From contig NZ_FXTM01000014.1 of the NCBI RefSeq assembly GCF_900182585.1, positions 1 to 50,701 of the forward strand: a stretch of DNA of 50,701 nt. Reading direction: 5' to 3'. Positions 1 to 8,827 of the stretch are shown here, piece by piece. The notes under the pieces were generated by a model. That model searched no databases and was not told the origin of the DNA. It saw only the letters and a program-made list of their open reading frames with translations. Position 1 is the first letter of the stretch; each line of letters opens with the position of its first letter. Origin of the DNA: Balnearium lithotrophicum. Lineage in GTDB: Bacteria > Aquificota > Aquificia > Desulfurobacteriales > Desulfurobacteriaceae. The translations under genes were made by a program, and so were the position numbers.

Positions 1-1
1 G

Positions 2-118
2 CCTCATCAAGGTCTTGGTTATAAGACTCCAGTAGAGAAGTTTGAGGAATATATTAAAAAACTCCAGGGTGTCCACCATGTATTGAACGAGAACACTTTA
101 TTCTTTTCCAGAGTTTAA
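2..118 (+). pseudogene. IS transposase, C-terminal end (cut by window edge)
   Basis: An open frame enters from the left edge and stops at 116-118, giving 38 residues. It begins PHQGLGYKTPVEKFEEY, the signature at the C-terminal end of DDE integrase-core transposases (IS3/IS481-like), where H-Q-G-L-G-Y-x-T-P is conserved. The rest of the element lies outside the window, so intactness cannot be judged. On its right it abuts a DUF218 gene that loses its C-terminal half here, so the element most likely inserted into that gene. I could not define the terminal inverted repeat. Confidence 0.7.
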
Positions 119-453
119 ATGTCGTGTAGAGCCGTTTTGCTACTTTCGGGGCAACCGATGCCCTGTTGTTCTCATCTGGAGAGTGGGGAATAACTCCACC
201 ACCTAAGACTACAATTTCCTGACAGTTGATTTCTTTAGGAAACGGATACTTGTTTTCAAGAGGTGAGAGAACTACGTTCTTTCCAACTTCTGTAGAAAAA
301 AAAGTACAAAAGTATTAGTGTAGTTACGCTTAAAATGAGAGAAATTCTAACGTTCTTTTTTATCAGGAAGAAAATTAATGTTAACAATAGGAGAATTAAA
401 ATTCCTGGAGGGATAAGAAAAACTCCGAGTGTTTTTGAAATGAGAAACATCAC
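119..453 (-). pseudogene. DUF218 (ElyC/YdcF-like) membrane protein, broken
   Basis: The frame starting at 453 gives an N-terminal membrane segment (about residues 1-50, rich in Leu/Ile/Phe) and stops early, after about 65 residues. If one T is dropped from the run of eight T (A at about 297-304 on the plus strand), the reading continues into VGKNVVLSPLENKYPF and then VVLGGGVIPHSPD. The second stretch is the start of the DUF218 domain of envelope proteins such as ElyC, SanA and YdcF. The domain is then lost where the transposase end begins. Two lesions are therefore visible: a homopolymer frameshift and an insertion. The frameshift alone could be a sequencing error. The start overlaps the bioB stop by four bases, so this was the last gene of that operon. 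Confidence 0.65.
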
Positions 454-1376
454 CTTAGAGAGCTCTCCATTCCCAAATCCTTAATCATTTGTATATCATC
501 TTCCAATTTCCTTCCCTTGGTGGTAAGGTAGTTTCCAACCATTAGAGCATTTGCAGGAAAAAGAGAAAGTGGTTGGAGCTCCCTCAAGTTGTATTCCCTA
601 CCTCCACAGACCCTTATTTCTGATTTAGGAACCCCAAATCTGAAGGCAGTTAAGATTTTTAAACATCTAAGGGGAGTTAAAAAGTTGGCATTTTCCAGAG
701 GAGTTCCCTTTATAGGATGGAGAAAGTTTAGTGGAACAGAATCTACCTCAATATCCCTTAACGTTTCAATTAGCGAATATACATCTTCATCAGACTCACC
801 CATTCCAAAAATTCCACCACAGCAGGTTGATAGCCCAACTTCCTTTGCATTTAGAACTGTCCTTAACCTATCCTCCCACCTTTGAACTTTAGATATTTTT
901 GGATAAAACTCCTTAGATGTTTCAAGATTGTGGTGATACCTGTCGAGTCCACAGGATTTTAGATACTTTAATTCTTCCTTCTTTAGCTGACCTAAGGAGG
1001 CACATAGTTTAGCTTCAGGTTTTGATGATTTTATCTTCTCTATTACTTTTCCTAACCTTTTTATTTCCTCTCTTGTGGGTGAAATACCACTTGTAACAAA
1101 ACTAAATCTGTTTATACCTCTTTCAAAAGCCCTATTCGCTGAATTTACAAGCTCCTCATTACTGAGGAGGGGGTACGTTTTTATTGGAATGTTGTATTTT
1201 GATGATTGAGCACAGAACTTACAGTCTGCAGGGCAAAGTCCACTCTTTGCATTTAAAATGGAACATGTTTCTACAAAGTTTCCAAAATACCTTTTTTTTA
1301 TTTCGTAAGATTCAAATAGAAAACTGTAAAAATTTTCATCTGTAGATTTTAAAATTTCTAAAATTTTCTCTTTCAC
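450..1376 (-). CDS. bioB: Biotin synthase
   Basis: Radical-SAM enzyme that inserts sulfur into dethiobiotin, the last step of biotin synthesis. The radical-SAM cluster motif CPADCKFC (C48, C52, C55) is the BioB form of CxxxCxxC. The downstream motifs TCCGGIFGMGES and RVCGGRE match conserved BioB segments that supply the auxiliary [2Fe-2S] ligands. At 308 residues it is near the usual length (about 320-350). The ATG at 1376 overlaps the end of the MglA gene and its own stop overlaps the DUF218 start, so it is part of the long minus-strand operon. No other biotin genes are in the window. Confidence 0.93.
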   Translation of the reverse strand: MKEKILEILKSTDENFYSFLFESYEIKKRYFGNFVETCSILNAKSGLCPADCKFCAQSSKYNIPIKTYPLLSNEELVNSANRAFERGINRFSFVTSGISPTREEIKRLGKVIEKIKSSKPEAKLCASLGQLKKEELKYLKSCGLDRYHHNLETSKEFYPKISKVQRWEDRLRTVLNAKEVGLSTCCGGIFGMGESDEDVYSLIETLRDIEVDSVPLNFLHPIKGTPLENANFLTPLRCLKILTAFRFGVPKSEIRVCGGREYNLRELQPLSLFPANALMVGNYLTTKGRKLEDDIQMIKDLGMESSLR

Positions 1377-1954
1377 TGTTTCAAATTTTGAAGTACTTGT
1401 CGAGATATTTCTTTAAATGTTTCGAGAACACCAATACCCTTTATAGCAATTGCCTCAAAATCTGGTCTGTTCCATCTATTTAAATCTTTTCTTAGAACTT
1501 CAACAGGGAGAATGTTGGGTAAATCTCTCTTATTGTACTGAAATACCAGAGGAATCTCCTCAATCCTTATCTCGTACTCCGTTAAATTTTCAATCATATC
1601 GTCCAAGGTGTCTAAATTTGCATCATGCCTTTCCTTCTGAGAATCTGCAACGAAGACAATACCATCAACACCTTTTAGAATTAGCTTTCTGCTTGCCTGA
1701 TATATTATCTGACCGGGAGTAGTGTAGAGATGGAATCTTACTTTAAATCCCTTTACATTAGTTAGTTCTATAGGAACGAAGTCAAAAAACAGAGTCCTTT
1801 CTGTTTCAGTTGCTAAAGTTATCATTTCTCCTCGATTTTCAGGCTTTATGTGCTCATAAAGCCACTTAATGTTCGTTGTTTTTCCAGAGAGACCAGGACC
1901 ATAGTAAACTATCTTACAGTTAATTTCCTTCGTAGCAAAATTGATGAAGGGCAT
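1373..1954 (-). CDS. mglA: MglA-like Ras-family GTPase
   Basis: Small GTPase of the MglA family, which sets cell polarity and gliding or pilus reversal in motile bacteria. The P-loop GPGLSGKTT lies near residue 20. Switch region TTPGQ carries the MglA-type replacement of the Ras DxxGQ motif, and NKRD is the base-specificity motif. The reading can be opened at a TTG at 1975, but the ATG at about 1954 gives the family start MPFINFA and avoids overlap with the previous gene, so I chose it (about 193 residues). It directly follows the MglB-like gene, the classic GTPase/GAP pairing. Why it sits with pyruvate oxidoreductase and biotin genes is unclear. Confidence 0.88.
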   Translation of the reverse strand: MPFINFATKEINCKIVYYGPGLSGKTTNIKWLYEHIKPENRGEMITLATETERTLFFDFVPIELTNVKGFKVRFHLYTTPGQIIYQASRKLILKGVDGIVFVADSQKERHDANLDTLDDMIENLTEYEIRIEEIPLVFQYNKRDLPNILPVEVLRKDLNRWNRPDFEAIAIKGIGVLETFKEISRQVLQNLKQ

Positions 1955-1967
1955 TTCAACTCCTAGG

Positions 1968-2441
1968 CTATTCAAAGAGAGTATCTAAGTCAATATCTTC
2001 TATATCTATCTCCTGGGATACAGATTTTTCACTTTCAGCTCTCTCTTCAATTTGAGAAATAATCTTTTCCAATTCGTCTTGGTATTTCTTTATCTTAAAT
2101 CTAACAATACCAATATTAGTAACACTTTTGTTGAAAATGGAAACAAGAATGTACTTATCACTAATTAGAACCATATATATTCCTTCTTTTTCTGTCTCAG
2201 TAAACATGTGGTTTATAGATTCATCACCAAGTAACTTTGATAGGGCCTCGGAAGCAGCCACATTTCCTGCAGTAAGTGATGCAAAGGTTATATCGTTAGA
2301 AGAAAAAGCCGGAGATTCACTCCGGCTTATTAACTGTCCTGCTTTATCAATAAGAAGTGTTATGTTGGCCTTACTTTCCTCGTTAATCTTTGTAAGTAAG
2401 TCCCTAAGCTTCTTATCTTCTTCCGGTTTTAAGTTCAACAT
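1968..2441 (-). CDS. mglB: Roadblock/LC7 protein, MglB-like GAP
   Basis: A 157-residue Roadblock/LC7-domain protein. The stretch ITLLIDKAGQLISRS is the first beta hairpin of the domain, followed by a central helix with A-S-L-T-A-G-N-V-A-A-S-E-A and strands GIYMVLISDKYILVSIF. MglB proteins of this type are GTPase-activating partners of MglA, and the MglA-like GTPase lies immediately downstream. The C-terminus (from about residue 125) is acidic and likely disordered. It starts four bases after the porB stop, so it is transcribed with the oxidoreductase genes. Confidence 0.85.
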   Translation of the reverse strand: MLNLKPEEDKKLRDLLTKINEESKANITLLIDKAGQLISRSESPAFSSNDITFASLTAGNVAASEALSKLLGDESINHMFTETEKEGIYMVLISDKYILVSIFNKSVTNIGIVRFKIKKYQDELEKIISQIEERAESEKSVSQEIDIEDIDLDTLFE

Positions 2442-2444
2442 GAC

Positions 2445-3422
2445 TTATTCCCTATTAGAAATTTCTTCCATTCTGTTAAGCCACTCCCAACGTCTGTTAA
2501 CTTCCTCCTGAAGCTCCTTTATTTTATCCTGATTTTCTGGTTTAAACAAGTGTTTAAACCTGCCCTGTAGTTTAAGATACTCCTCTATTGGCTTGGGATT
2601 CTTCGGCTTATGAGTTATTCTCCACTTCCCATTCTCAACTTCAAACAGTGGCCAGTAGTTCGTTTCTACAGCAAGTTTGCTTACGAGAATTCCCTCCTCC
2701 TCTTTAGAGCGCCATCCCCTTGGACATACAGAAAAGGCATTGATAAATGATGGCCCTTCAGTTAATAGTGCCTTTTTGAACTTTTCCATTAAGTCCTTCC
2801 AGTGGGAGGGAGAAACTTGAGCCACGTACGGTATTCCGTGGGCAGCTGCGACTTCTGGAAGCCACTTCTTGTGTTGTGGTTTTCCTAAACTTTCAGAACC
2901 TACCGGTTGGGTTGTTGTATTTGCATACTTGGGAGTTGCAGAGGAACGCTGAATTCCCGTGTTCATGTAGGCTTCGTTGTCGTAACAGACGTAGATGAAG
3001 TCGTGTCCCCTTTCAAGAGCTCCAGAGAGTGACTGGAATCCTATATCGTAGGTTCCTCCATCACCACCTAAGGCTACAAACTTAACCTTTTTATCCGTTG
3101 GCAGTTTCCCCTTTCTCTTTAAGGCCTTATATGCAGCTTCCACTCCAGAAATTGTCGCTGCAGCATTTTCAAAGGCGTTGTGTATCCACGGTGACTTCCA
3201 GGACGTGTAAGGATAGATAGAAGTACAAACTTCTACACATCCTGTAGCATTGGCCCATATCAGTTCGTATCCAAGGGCATTTGCAACCATAAACATCTGT
3301 CTTATGATTATTGAAGCCCCACAGCCTGCACAGAGCCTATGTCCCGGAGCCAACTTCTCAGGATAGTTTGTAAGTTTCTTTAAAGGGGGAACCTTTATCT
3401 CAGCTGTCTTTATTTCTGCCAT
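2445..3422 (-). CDS. porB: Pyruvate:ferredoxin oxidoreductase, beta subunit
   Basis: Thiamine-pyrophosphate-binding subunit of the archaeal-type four-subunit 2-oxoacid:ferredoxin oxidoreductase, which interconverts pyruvate and acetyl-CoA + CO2 with ferredoxin. The sequence shows LCAGCGAS (C31, C34) for the [4Fe-4S] ligands, the TPP/Mg motif GDGGTYDIG, and NEAYMNTGIQRS. At 325 residues it fits the family. Order on the minus strand is porG-porD-porA-porB. In an autotroph the complex could run in the CO2-fixing direction; that is inference from context. A paralogue acting on 2-ketoisovalerate cannot be fully excluded. Confidence 0.92.
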   Translation of the reverse strand: MAEIKTAEIKVPPLKKLTNYPEKLAPGHRLCAGCGASIIIRQMFMVANALGYELIWANATGCVEVCTSIYPYTSWKSPWIHNAFENAAATISGVEAAYKALKRKGKLPTDKKVKFVALGGDGGTYDIGFQSLSGALERGHDFIYVCYDNEAYMNTGIQRSSATPKYANTTTQPVGSESLGKPQHKKWLPEVAAAHGIPYVAQVSPSHWKDLMEKFKKALLTEGPSFINAFSVCPRGWRSKEEEGILVSKLAVETNYWPLFEVENGKWRITHKPKNPKPIEEYLKLQGRFKHLFKPENQDKIKELQEEVNRRWEWLNRMEEISNRE

Positions 3423-3432
3423 AACTCCTCCA

Positions 3433-4641
3433 TTACTCGTTTAAATTAAGGTAGTTAACGAAAGGAACCTCTTTTCCTGCTGCCTTCTGCATGACCTTAT
3501 CTATGGCTTCCTCAATGTGGTGAACGTTTGTATCCCTACCACCTAAGCCGTAAATAAAGCTAACCAATGGATAGTACTTGTTTCTGAGGTGCATTGCAGT
3601 AGCAACGTCACTGTAAAGTGGACCTCCTAAAGCTCCAAAGGTCTCGGCCCTGTCAAAAACTCCGACAGCCTTACAGTTTGACGCCTCTATAGCATCCATA
3701 ACATCGTAGTAGGGGAAAGGTCTGTAGGTTCTTATTTTAATTAGACCTACCTTTATTCCTTTTTCACTCCTTAGTTTGTCTATTACGTACTTGGCAGTTC
3801 CTGCCGTTGAACCAATGATTATTAGAATATAATCGGCATCTTCAGTTCTGTAGGTTTCAATGTGTTCGTACTTCCTACCAAACGCCTCCTCAAATTTCTC
3901 TCCTACTTCTCTTATGACCTTGTAGGCCTCCAACATTGCTTCTCTCTGCTGTCTCTTAAATTCCATGTAGGAGTCTGTCATGGCAACGGGACCGTGGGTT
4001 ACAGGATTATCAACGTCAAGGAGAGGATAGATAGGTTTATGTTCTCCGACAAACTCCTCTACAGCCCTGTCTGGAAGGAGCCTTACTCTCTCAATTGCGT
4101 GGGAGATGACAAAACCGTCCATTCCAACCATTACGGGAAGCCTCGTCCTTTCGTCCTCTGCAATCTTTATTGCCTGAATTAAATTATCGTACTGCTCCTC
4201 AGCATTTTCTGAAAATAGCATTATCCACCCTTGGTCCCTTGCTCCCATCATGTCAGACTGGTCACCGTGGATGTTAATGGGGGCCGAGAGAGCTCTGTTA
4301 ACAACTGTCATAACTATTGGCAATCTCATCCCTGAGGCAATTCCTAAAACTTCCCACATGTAGGCAAGTCCAGGGCCTGCCGTTGCAGTCATTGCCCTGC
4401 TTCCGGCAGCGGCAGCTCCTACACATGCAGACATTGCAGAGTGTTCACTCTCAACCGGAATGTACTCAGTATCAACAAGGCCATTTGCAACAAAGTCTGC
4501 AAAGAACTGCATAAGCTCCGTTTGAGGTGTAATTGGATATGCTGCAACGACGTCCGGGTTAATCTGCCTCATGGCCTCTGCAGCGGCCATGTTTCCCGAA
4601 TAGGGAACGTAAGTAACCTCCTTTATCAACTCAGGCCTCAT
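3433..4641 (-). CDS. porA: Pyruvate:ferredoxin oxidoreductase, alpha subunit
   Basis: Alpha subunit of the four-subunit complex. YPITPQTELMQ near the N-terminus is the conserved pyrimidine-domain signature, followed by ESEHSAMSACVGAAAAGSRAMTAT-type sequence and GGRDTNVHH near the C-terminus. The ATG at 4641 (start MRPELIKEV) is preferred over an in-frame upstream codon because it has a GAGGAGG Shine-Dalgarno at the right distance; this gives 402 residues. It begins two bases before the porD stop would end, so translation is likely coupled. Confidence 0.92.
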   Translation of the reverse strand: MRPELIKEVTYVPYSGNMAAAEAMRQINPDVVAAYPITPQTELMQFFADFVANGLVDTEYIPVESEHSAMSACVGAAAAGSRAMTATAGPGLAYMWEVLGIASGMRLPIVMTVVNRALSAPINIHGDQSDMMGARDQGWIMLFSENAEEQYDNLIQAIKIAEDERTRLPVMVGMDGFVISHAIERVRLLPDRAVEEFVGEHKPIYPLLDVDNPVTHGPVAMTDSYMEFKRQQREAMLEAYKVIREVGEKFEEAFGRKYEHIETYRTEDADYILIIIGSTAGTAKYVIDKLRSEKGIKVGLIKIRTYRPFPYYDVMDAIEASNCKAVGVFDRAETFGALGGPLYSDVATAMHLRNKYYPLVSFIYGLGGRDTNVHHIEEAIDKVMQKAAGKEVPFVNYLNLNE

Positions 4642-4642
4642 A

Positions 4643-4933
4643 CTAATCCTCCTCACGGAACAGGTATTCTGGTTTCATTTCAAGGGCGTTTGTTGGACAC
4701 TCGTGAGCACAGATACCACAGCCCTTACAGTGCTCATAGTCAACTCCTACCATCTTCTCCTCTTTTACTTGGATACAGGAGTCGGGACAGAAGACCCAAC
4801 AGAGCATACAGTTAACACACTTATCGGCCTCAAAAACAGGTCTCCAAGCCCTCCACTCACCAGTGTTGTACTTTTCACTTGAACCTGGCTCAGGTATAAC
4901 AGCTCCTATAGGTAGTTCCTTCCAACTCTTCAT
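4643..4933 (-). CDS. porD: Pyruvate:ferredoxin oxidoreductase, delta subunit
   Basis: A 96-residue ferredoxin-like subunit with two complete [4Fe-4S] motifs, CVNCMLCWVFCP and CKGCGICAHECP. It passes electrons between the TPP site and external ferredoxin. The length and single-domain form are typical of the separate delta chain in thermophile enzymes. It overlaps the porG stop by four bases. Confidence 0.93.
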   Translation of the reverse strand: MKSWKELPIGAVIPEPGSSEKYNTGEWRAWRPVFEADKCVNCMLCWVFCPDSCIQVKEEKMVGVDYEHCKGCGICAHECPTNALEMKPEYLFREED

Positions 4934-5496
4934 TCTGACCTTACCTCCTCATAAGCTCTGTGTAGTGCCCTTATGTTTGCCTGAAGGGCATTTTCAGAAA
5001 TTTTCTTTCCAAAGGCCTTTCTTACATCGTTCTCCACAGTCTTAATGTCAACAAGGCCATTAAGTATCTTAACTAAAGCTCCGAGCATAGGAACGTTCAT
5101 AAGGGGCCTCTTAAGCTCCTCCATGGCTATTCTTGTGGCGTCTACAGTGTAGATTTTCCTTCCCTCAATTCCGTACTTTTCCCTTACTTCCTGGGGGGAT
5201 TTGTCCGTGTTGATGAGTAAAGTTGAATTCTCGTCAGTTCCCTCTAAAAAGGGAACGGTCTTTAAAAGTGTTGGGTCAACAACTATTACGATATCAGGGT
5301 TTAAAACCATGCAGTGTAGTGTTATGGGGGTCTCAGATACCCTGTTGTATGCCCTCAGCGGAGCTCCAGACCTCTCAGCTCCGTAATCTGGGTTACTCTG
5401 AGCGTACTTTCCCTCTTCAATAACGGCAGAAGCCAAAATTTTAGAAGCTGTAACTGCACCCTGTCCTCCACGGGCGTGCCACCTAATCTCTATCAT
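4930..5496 (-). CDS. porG: Pyruvate:ferredoxin oxidoreductase, gamma subunit
   Basis: Gamma subunit of the complex. The N-terminus IRWHARGGQGAVTASKILA is the diagnostic gamma-domain signature, and YGAERSGAPLRAYNRVS follows. At 188 residues it is the usual length. It is the first por gene of the operon, and its start overlaps the recR 3' end by 14 bases, so the oxidoreductase appears to be read through from ybaB-recR rather than from its own strong promoter. Confidence 0.92.
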   Translation of the reverse strand: MIEIRWHARGGQGAVTASKILASAVIEEGKYAQSNPDYGAERSGAPLRAYNRVSETPITLHCMVLNPDIVIVVDPTLLKTVPFLEGTDENSTLLINTDKSPQEVREKYGIEGRKIYTVDATRIAMEELKRPLMNVPMLGALVKILNGLVDIKTVENDVRKAFGKKISENALQANIRALHRAYEEVRSE

Positions 5497-6100
5497 TCTT
5501 TCCTCCGACTATAAGTTTCTTGTCCTCTAAAGCTTTTCTCAGTGTAAGCTCATCCGAGGCATCGATAGTTCCACCGTAGGGAATGCCGTACCCAATTCTG
5601 TAAACCGTAACTCCAAGGGATTCAAGTCTGTCTGTTAAAAACTTTGCGGTTGCTTCACCCTCAACTGTTGGATTGAGGGCAATTATTACTTCCTTTATTC
5701 CCTTTTCCCTTATCCTGTTGAACAAACTTTCGATGTTTAAGTCCTCAGGAGATACGTCCTCCAAGGGGGAGATAACGCCCCCTAAAACATGGTAAAGACC
5801 TCTGTACTCTCCCGTTTTCTCTATCGATACTGCATCCCTTGGCTGTTCAACTACACAAACAACCCTTCTATCCCTCTCAACATCGCTACATATTGAACAG
5901 AGCTCCCTTACTGCAGGAAGTCCACACTCCTTACAGGGGTGAACCTCCTCCAATTCCCTTAAGGCGTTTGTTATTACTCTCTTTTTCTCCTCAGGAAGCC
6001 TTGAAAGGGAAAGGACAGCCCTCTCTGCAGCCCTTTCGCTGATGCCCGGAACCTCAGAGAGGAACTCAATCAGGAGCTCCAAATTCTCAGGGTATATCAA
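5483..6100 (-). CDS. recR: Recombination mediator RecR
   Basis: RecR works with RecO/RecF in loading RecA onto single-stranded gaps. Visible features are an N-terminal helix-hairpin-helix (EVPGISERAAERAVL), a four-Cys zinc site (CKECG and CSICSD), and a Toprim domain with VVEQPRDAVSIEKTGEYRG and ALNPTVEGEATA. The 205-residue length fits (usually about 200). The zinc-finger and Toprim spacing look intact. It is coupled to the upstream ybaB by a four-base overlap, the common ybaB-recR pairing. Confidence 0.95.
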   Translation of the reverse strand: MIYPENLELLIEFLSEVPGISERAAERAVLSLSRLPEEKKRVITNALRELEEVHPCKECGLPAVRELCSICSDVERDRRVVCVVEQPRDAVSIEKTGEYRGLYHVLGGVISPLEDVSPEDLNIESLFNRIREKGIKEVIIALNPTVEGEATAKFLTDRLESLGVTVYRIGYGIPYGGTIDASDELTLRKALEDKKLIVGGKNDRD

Positions 6101-6423
6101 AACAGGCCTCCCATATCGATTCCAAGCCCACCTGTTATCCTCTCAAGCTCCTTGGCCATTTTCTCCTTCGCTTCCCTTAAGGCCTGATTTGCAGCGGCAA
6201 GAACCAAATCCTGAACCATTTCCCTGTCGCCGCTTTCAAAGAGCTCCGGCGATATTTCAATGGAGACCAACTCTCCAGAACCCTTTGCCACTACCTTTAC
6301 TGCTTCCCCTCCAGCCGTTCCTGTAAACTCCATCTGCTCTATCTCTTCCTTCATTCTTGCGGCCTGATTTTGAAGCTGTTTTGCCATTTTCATCAGCTGA
6401 TTTATATTTCCACCTTTGAACAT
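6097..6423 (-). CDS. ybaB: Nucleoid-associated protein YbaB/EbfC
   Basis: A 108-residue YbaB/EbfC-family DNA-binding protein. The N-terminal helix (MKMAKQLQNQAARMKEE) and the central GTAGGEAVKVVAKGSGELV segment are typical, as is the C-terminal helix with DLVLAAANQALREAKE. It heads the minus-strand operon and is transcribed away from hflX. The 69 bp between them (6424-6492) is AT-rich and must hold both promoters. A repeated TTTACA on the minus strand is the only recognisable hexamer, so I do not mark a promoter. Confidence 0.9.
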   Translation of the reverse strand: MFKGGNINQLMKMAKQLQNQAARMKEEIEQMEFTGTAGGEAVKVVAKGSGELVSIEISPELFESGDREMVQDLVLAAANQALREAKEKMAKELERITGGLGIDMGGLF

Positions 6424-6492
6424 GAGAATCCTCCATTCTAAAATCTAAATCTAATTGTAAACAAACTGTAAAAATTTAACAACAGGAGAGAT

Positions 6493-7578
6493 ATGGAGTT
6501 AGAAAGGGAAAAGGTTGCCCTCATAGCCGTAAAGAAAAAGGGGGAGGAAGTTGACCTTGAGGAGTTGAAGGGACTGGTTGAAGCCTTAGGAGGGGAGGTA
6601 GTTCAGGAGGTTGTTCAGAGGAGAAACTCCTTTTCTCCATCAACCTACATAGGAAGGGGAAAGCTTGAAGAGATTGATAGGGAAAAGGTTACGTTAATAG
6701 TTTCCTACCATCCGCTTTCCTACTCTCAGAAGAGAAATATAGAGGAGATAACGGGAATGCCCGTTATTGATAGGACTGAGGTAATCCTTGAGATTTTTGC
6801 AAGGAGGGCAAAGACAAAGGAGGCAAAGCTTCAGGTTGAGCTTGCAAGGGCTTACTATAAACTCTCACATTTAAGGGGAAAGGGAAAGGAGCTCTCAAGG
6901 CTCGGAGGAGGTGTTGGAACGAGGGGACCCGGTGAAACCCAGACAGAGGTTGAGGCGAGAGCCCTGAGAAGGAAAATTCACAAGCTGAGAAGGGAGCTTG
7001 ATGAGGTTCTGAAGAAGCAGGGGCTCCACAGGGAGAGCAGAAGGAGAAAGAACTTTAAGACGGTGGCTGTTGTGGGATACACAAACGTTGGAAAGTCAAC
7101 ATTGGTTAGGCTCCTTACAAAGAAGGATGTGTTGGTCAAGGATATGCTCTTTGCAACCTTGGACGTGAAAACGGGAGCTCTCTACCTTGACGGTCAAAAG
7201 GTTCTTATTTCCGATACCGTTGGATTTATTAAAAACCTCCCCCACGAGCTCGTTGCATCCTTCCGTGCCACTTTAAGTGAGGTAAAGGAGGCAGACCTCC
7301 TCCTCATCGTTTTTGATGTTTCCTCAGGAAATACTGAGGAGGAGCTCGAATCTGTTAAGGCTGTACTGAAAAAGCTCAAAAGCTGGGAAAAGCCGAAAAT
7401 TTTTGTTGGAAACAAGGTTGATAAGCTCTTTAATGAGCCGAAGAGTAAGGAGGAAATCTACTCCCTTGTTGCCGGAAAGATACCTGAGGAGAATCCGGAG
7501 GTCGTCTTCGTATCTGCAAAGAAAAGGTGGGGAATAGAGGAGCTAAAGAGGGCTATCTCTGAGAAGTTAGCCTCTTAG
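6493..7578 (+). CDS. hflX: Ribosome-associated GTPase HflX
   Basis: HflX binds the 50S subunit and splits stalled or stressed ribosomes. The HflX domain occupies roughly residues 1-180, with RRNSFSPSTYIGRGKLEEI and the glycine-rich stretch SRLGGGVGTRGPGETQTE. The GTPase domain follows, with G1 GYTNVGKST near 195-203, G3 DTVGF near 241 and G4 NKVDK near 306. The 361-residue length is typical of short HflX. AGGAGAG lies just before the ATG. Its 3' end overlaps the convergent TPR gene by 12 bases. Confidence 0.93.
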   Translation: MELEREKVALIAVKKKGEEVDLEELKGLVEALGGEVVQEVVQRRNSFSPSTYIGRGKLEEIDREKVTLIVSYHPLSYSQKRNIEEITGMPVIDRTEVILEIFARRAKTKEAKLQVELARAYYKLSHLRGKGKELSRLGGGVGTRGPGETQTEVEARALRRKIHKLRRELDEVLKKQGLHRESRRRKNFKTVAVVGYTNVGKSTLVRLLTKKDVLVKDMLFATLDVKTGALYLDGQKVLISDTVGFIKNLPHELVASFRATLSEVKEADLLLIVFDVSSGNTEEELESVKAVLKKLKSWEKPKIFVGNKVDKLFNEPKSKEEIYSLVAGKIPEENPEVVFVSAKKRWGIEELKRAISEKLAS

Positions 7579-8817
7579 CATTTTCTCTAATCCCTCTACC
7601 TCCTCAACCTCCTTAAGTTTGCTGTATGCCCTCTTTATCTGCTTCTCGTCAACTGCCTCCTTTAAGATTCTTTCGTAAAACTCCTTTGCTTCTTCAAATT
7701 TACCCAATTCGTAGAGAACATCCCCTACAATCTCTGAAACCTCACATACCTCGTCCTCTGTAAGTTCTGGATTGTCGAGGATGAACTTTCCTATTTCAAC
7801 GATTTCCTCCAACCTTCCCTGGTCTAAGAGAATTACTGAAAGCTCTGAGAAGGCATCCAAGAGAACCCAGACGTTGTCGGTATGGAAAATAATTTCCTTA
7901 AGGACCTCCTCTGCCTGGTCAAATCTACCCCTTTCGGTGAGAAACTCCGAAAAGGCCTTGAGGGCATCCTCCCTGATAAACCCCTCAGATAGTCCTATCG
8001 CCCTTCTGTAGTAGTGCTCTGCCACATCATCCTTTCCTACCATTGCATAGAGGGCTGCAGCACTCTCTAAGAGGTAGACTGCATCTGGAAAAAGCTCCAA
8101 AGTATTGTGAACGACCTGCAGAGCTCCCTCGTAGTCCTCATCGCTCACCATAACCTCGATTAACTTCTGCCTGTAGTCCGCATTTTTAAAGTCGAGCCTA
8201 CAGGCCTCCCTCAACTCCTCTTTTGCCTCTTCCAACTTACCCCACTCTGCGTACACCCTTCCGAGCTCGTAGTGAAGGTCTGCAGAGTTTATGAGTTCTA
8301 TTCCCCTCCTCAAAACCTCCTCTGCCTTTCTGTAGTTCCTCCTTACTGCATAGAACCTTGAAAGTTCAACGTAAGGAAACTTCGAGTAGGGGTCTATAGT
8401 CATTATCGTTTCAAGGGTTTTTACCATTTTCCTGTGTGAATTCATCTCCTTGTAGAGCTTGTAGAGCTCCAAGTATGCGTCCTTTTCAAAGGGGTTGAGC
8501 TTGACGGACTGGAGGAGTTCTCTCTCTGCAGCCTTAAAGTTCTTCATAGAGGCAAGGGTTATTCCCCTTTGAAGGTAGTGTCTCGAGCGGTACTCGGTAT
8601 CTAAAAACCTTGCCTCCTCCAAGTAAATCTCGGCCTTTTCAGAATTTCCGATTCCCTCGTAGGCTTCAGCAAGGAGGAGGTAGTAATCAATGTCCCTGAA
8701 TCTGTTTTTCTCAAGTTCCTCTATGGCCTTTTTGTACTCCTTTGATTTAAGGAGCTCTTTCGCCTTTTCTAAGACCTTTCCTATCTCTGACCTCTTTTCC
8801 TCAAATCTGTTTCTCAA
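7567..8817 (-). CDS. Tetratricopeptide-repeat protein
   Basis: A 416-residue soluble protein made almost entirely of TPR-like helical hairpins. Repeats of the form Y-x-L-A-x-x-Y...G/A...A-x-x-x-x-x-x-A can be seen at about residues 40-70, 75-110, 140-175, 178-210 and further on. There is no signal peptide and no catalytic motif. It probably acts as a protein-binding scaffold; the partner cannot be read from the sequence. The start is a TTG at 8817, so the exact N-terminus is uncertain. It converges on hflX and diverges from the SurA_N gene. Confidence 0.8.
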   Translation of the reverse strand: MRNRFEEKRSEIGKVLEKAKELLKSKEYKKAIEELEKNRFRDIDYYLLLAEAYEGIGNSEKAEIYLEEARFLDTEYRSRHYLQRGITLASMKNFKAAERELLQSVKLNPFEKDAYLELYKLYKEMNSHRKMVKTLETIMTIDPYSKFPYVELSRFYAVRRNYRKAEEVLRRGIELINSADLHYELGRVYAEWGKLEEAKEELREACRLDFKNADYRQKLIEVMVSDEDYEGALQVVHNTLELFPDAVYLLESAAALYAMVGKDDVAEHYYRRAIGLSEGFIREDALKAFSEFLTERGRFDQAEEVLKEIIFHTDNVWVLLDAFSELSVILLDQGRLEEIVEIGKFILDNPELTEDEVCEVSEIVGDVLYELGKFEEAKEFYERILKEAVDEKQIKRAYSKLKEVEEVEGLEKMLRG

Positions 8818-8827
8818 TAAGTCCCTC

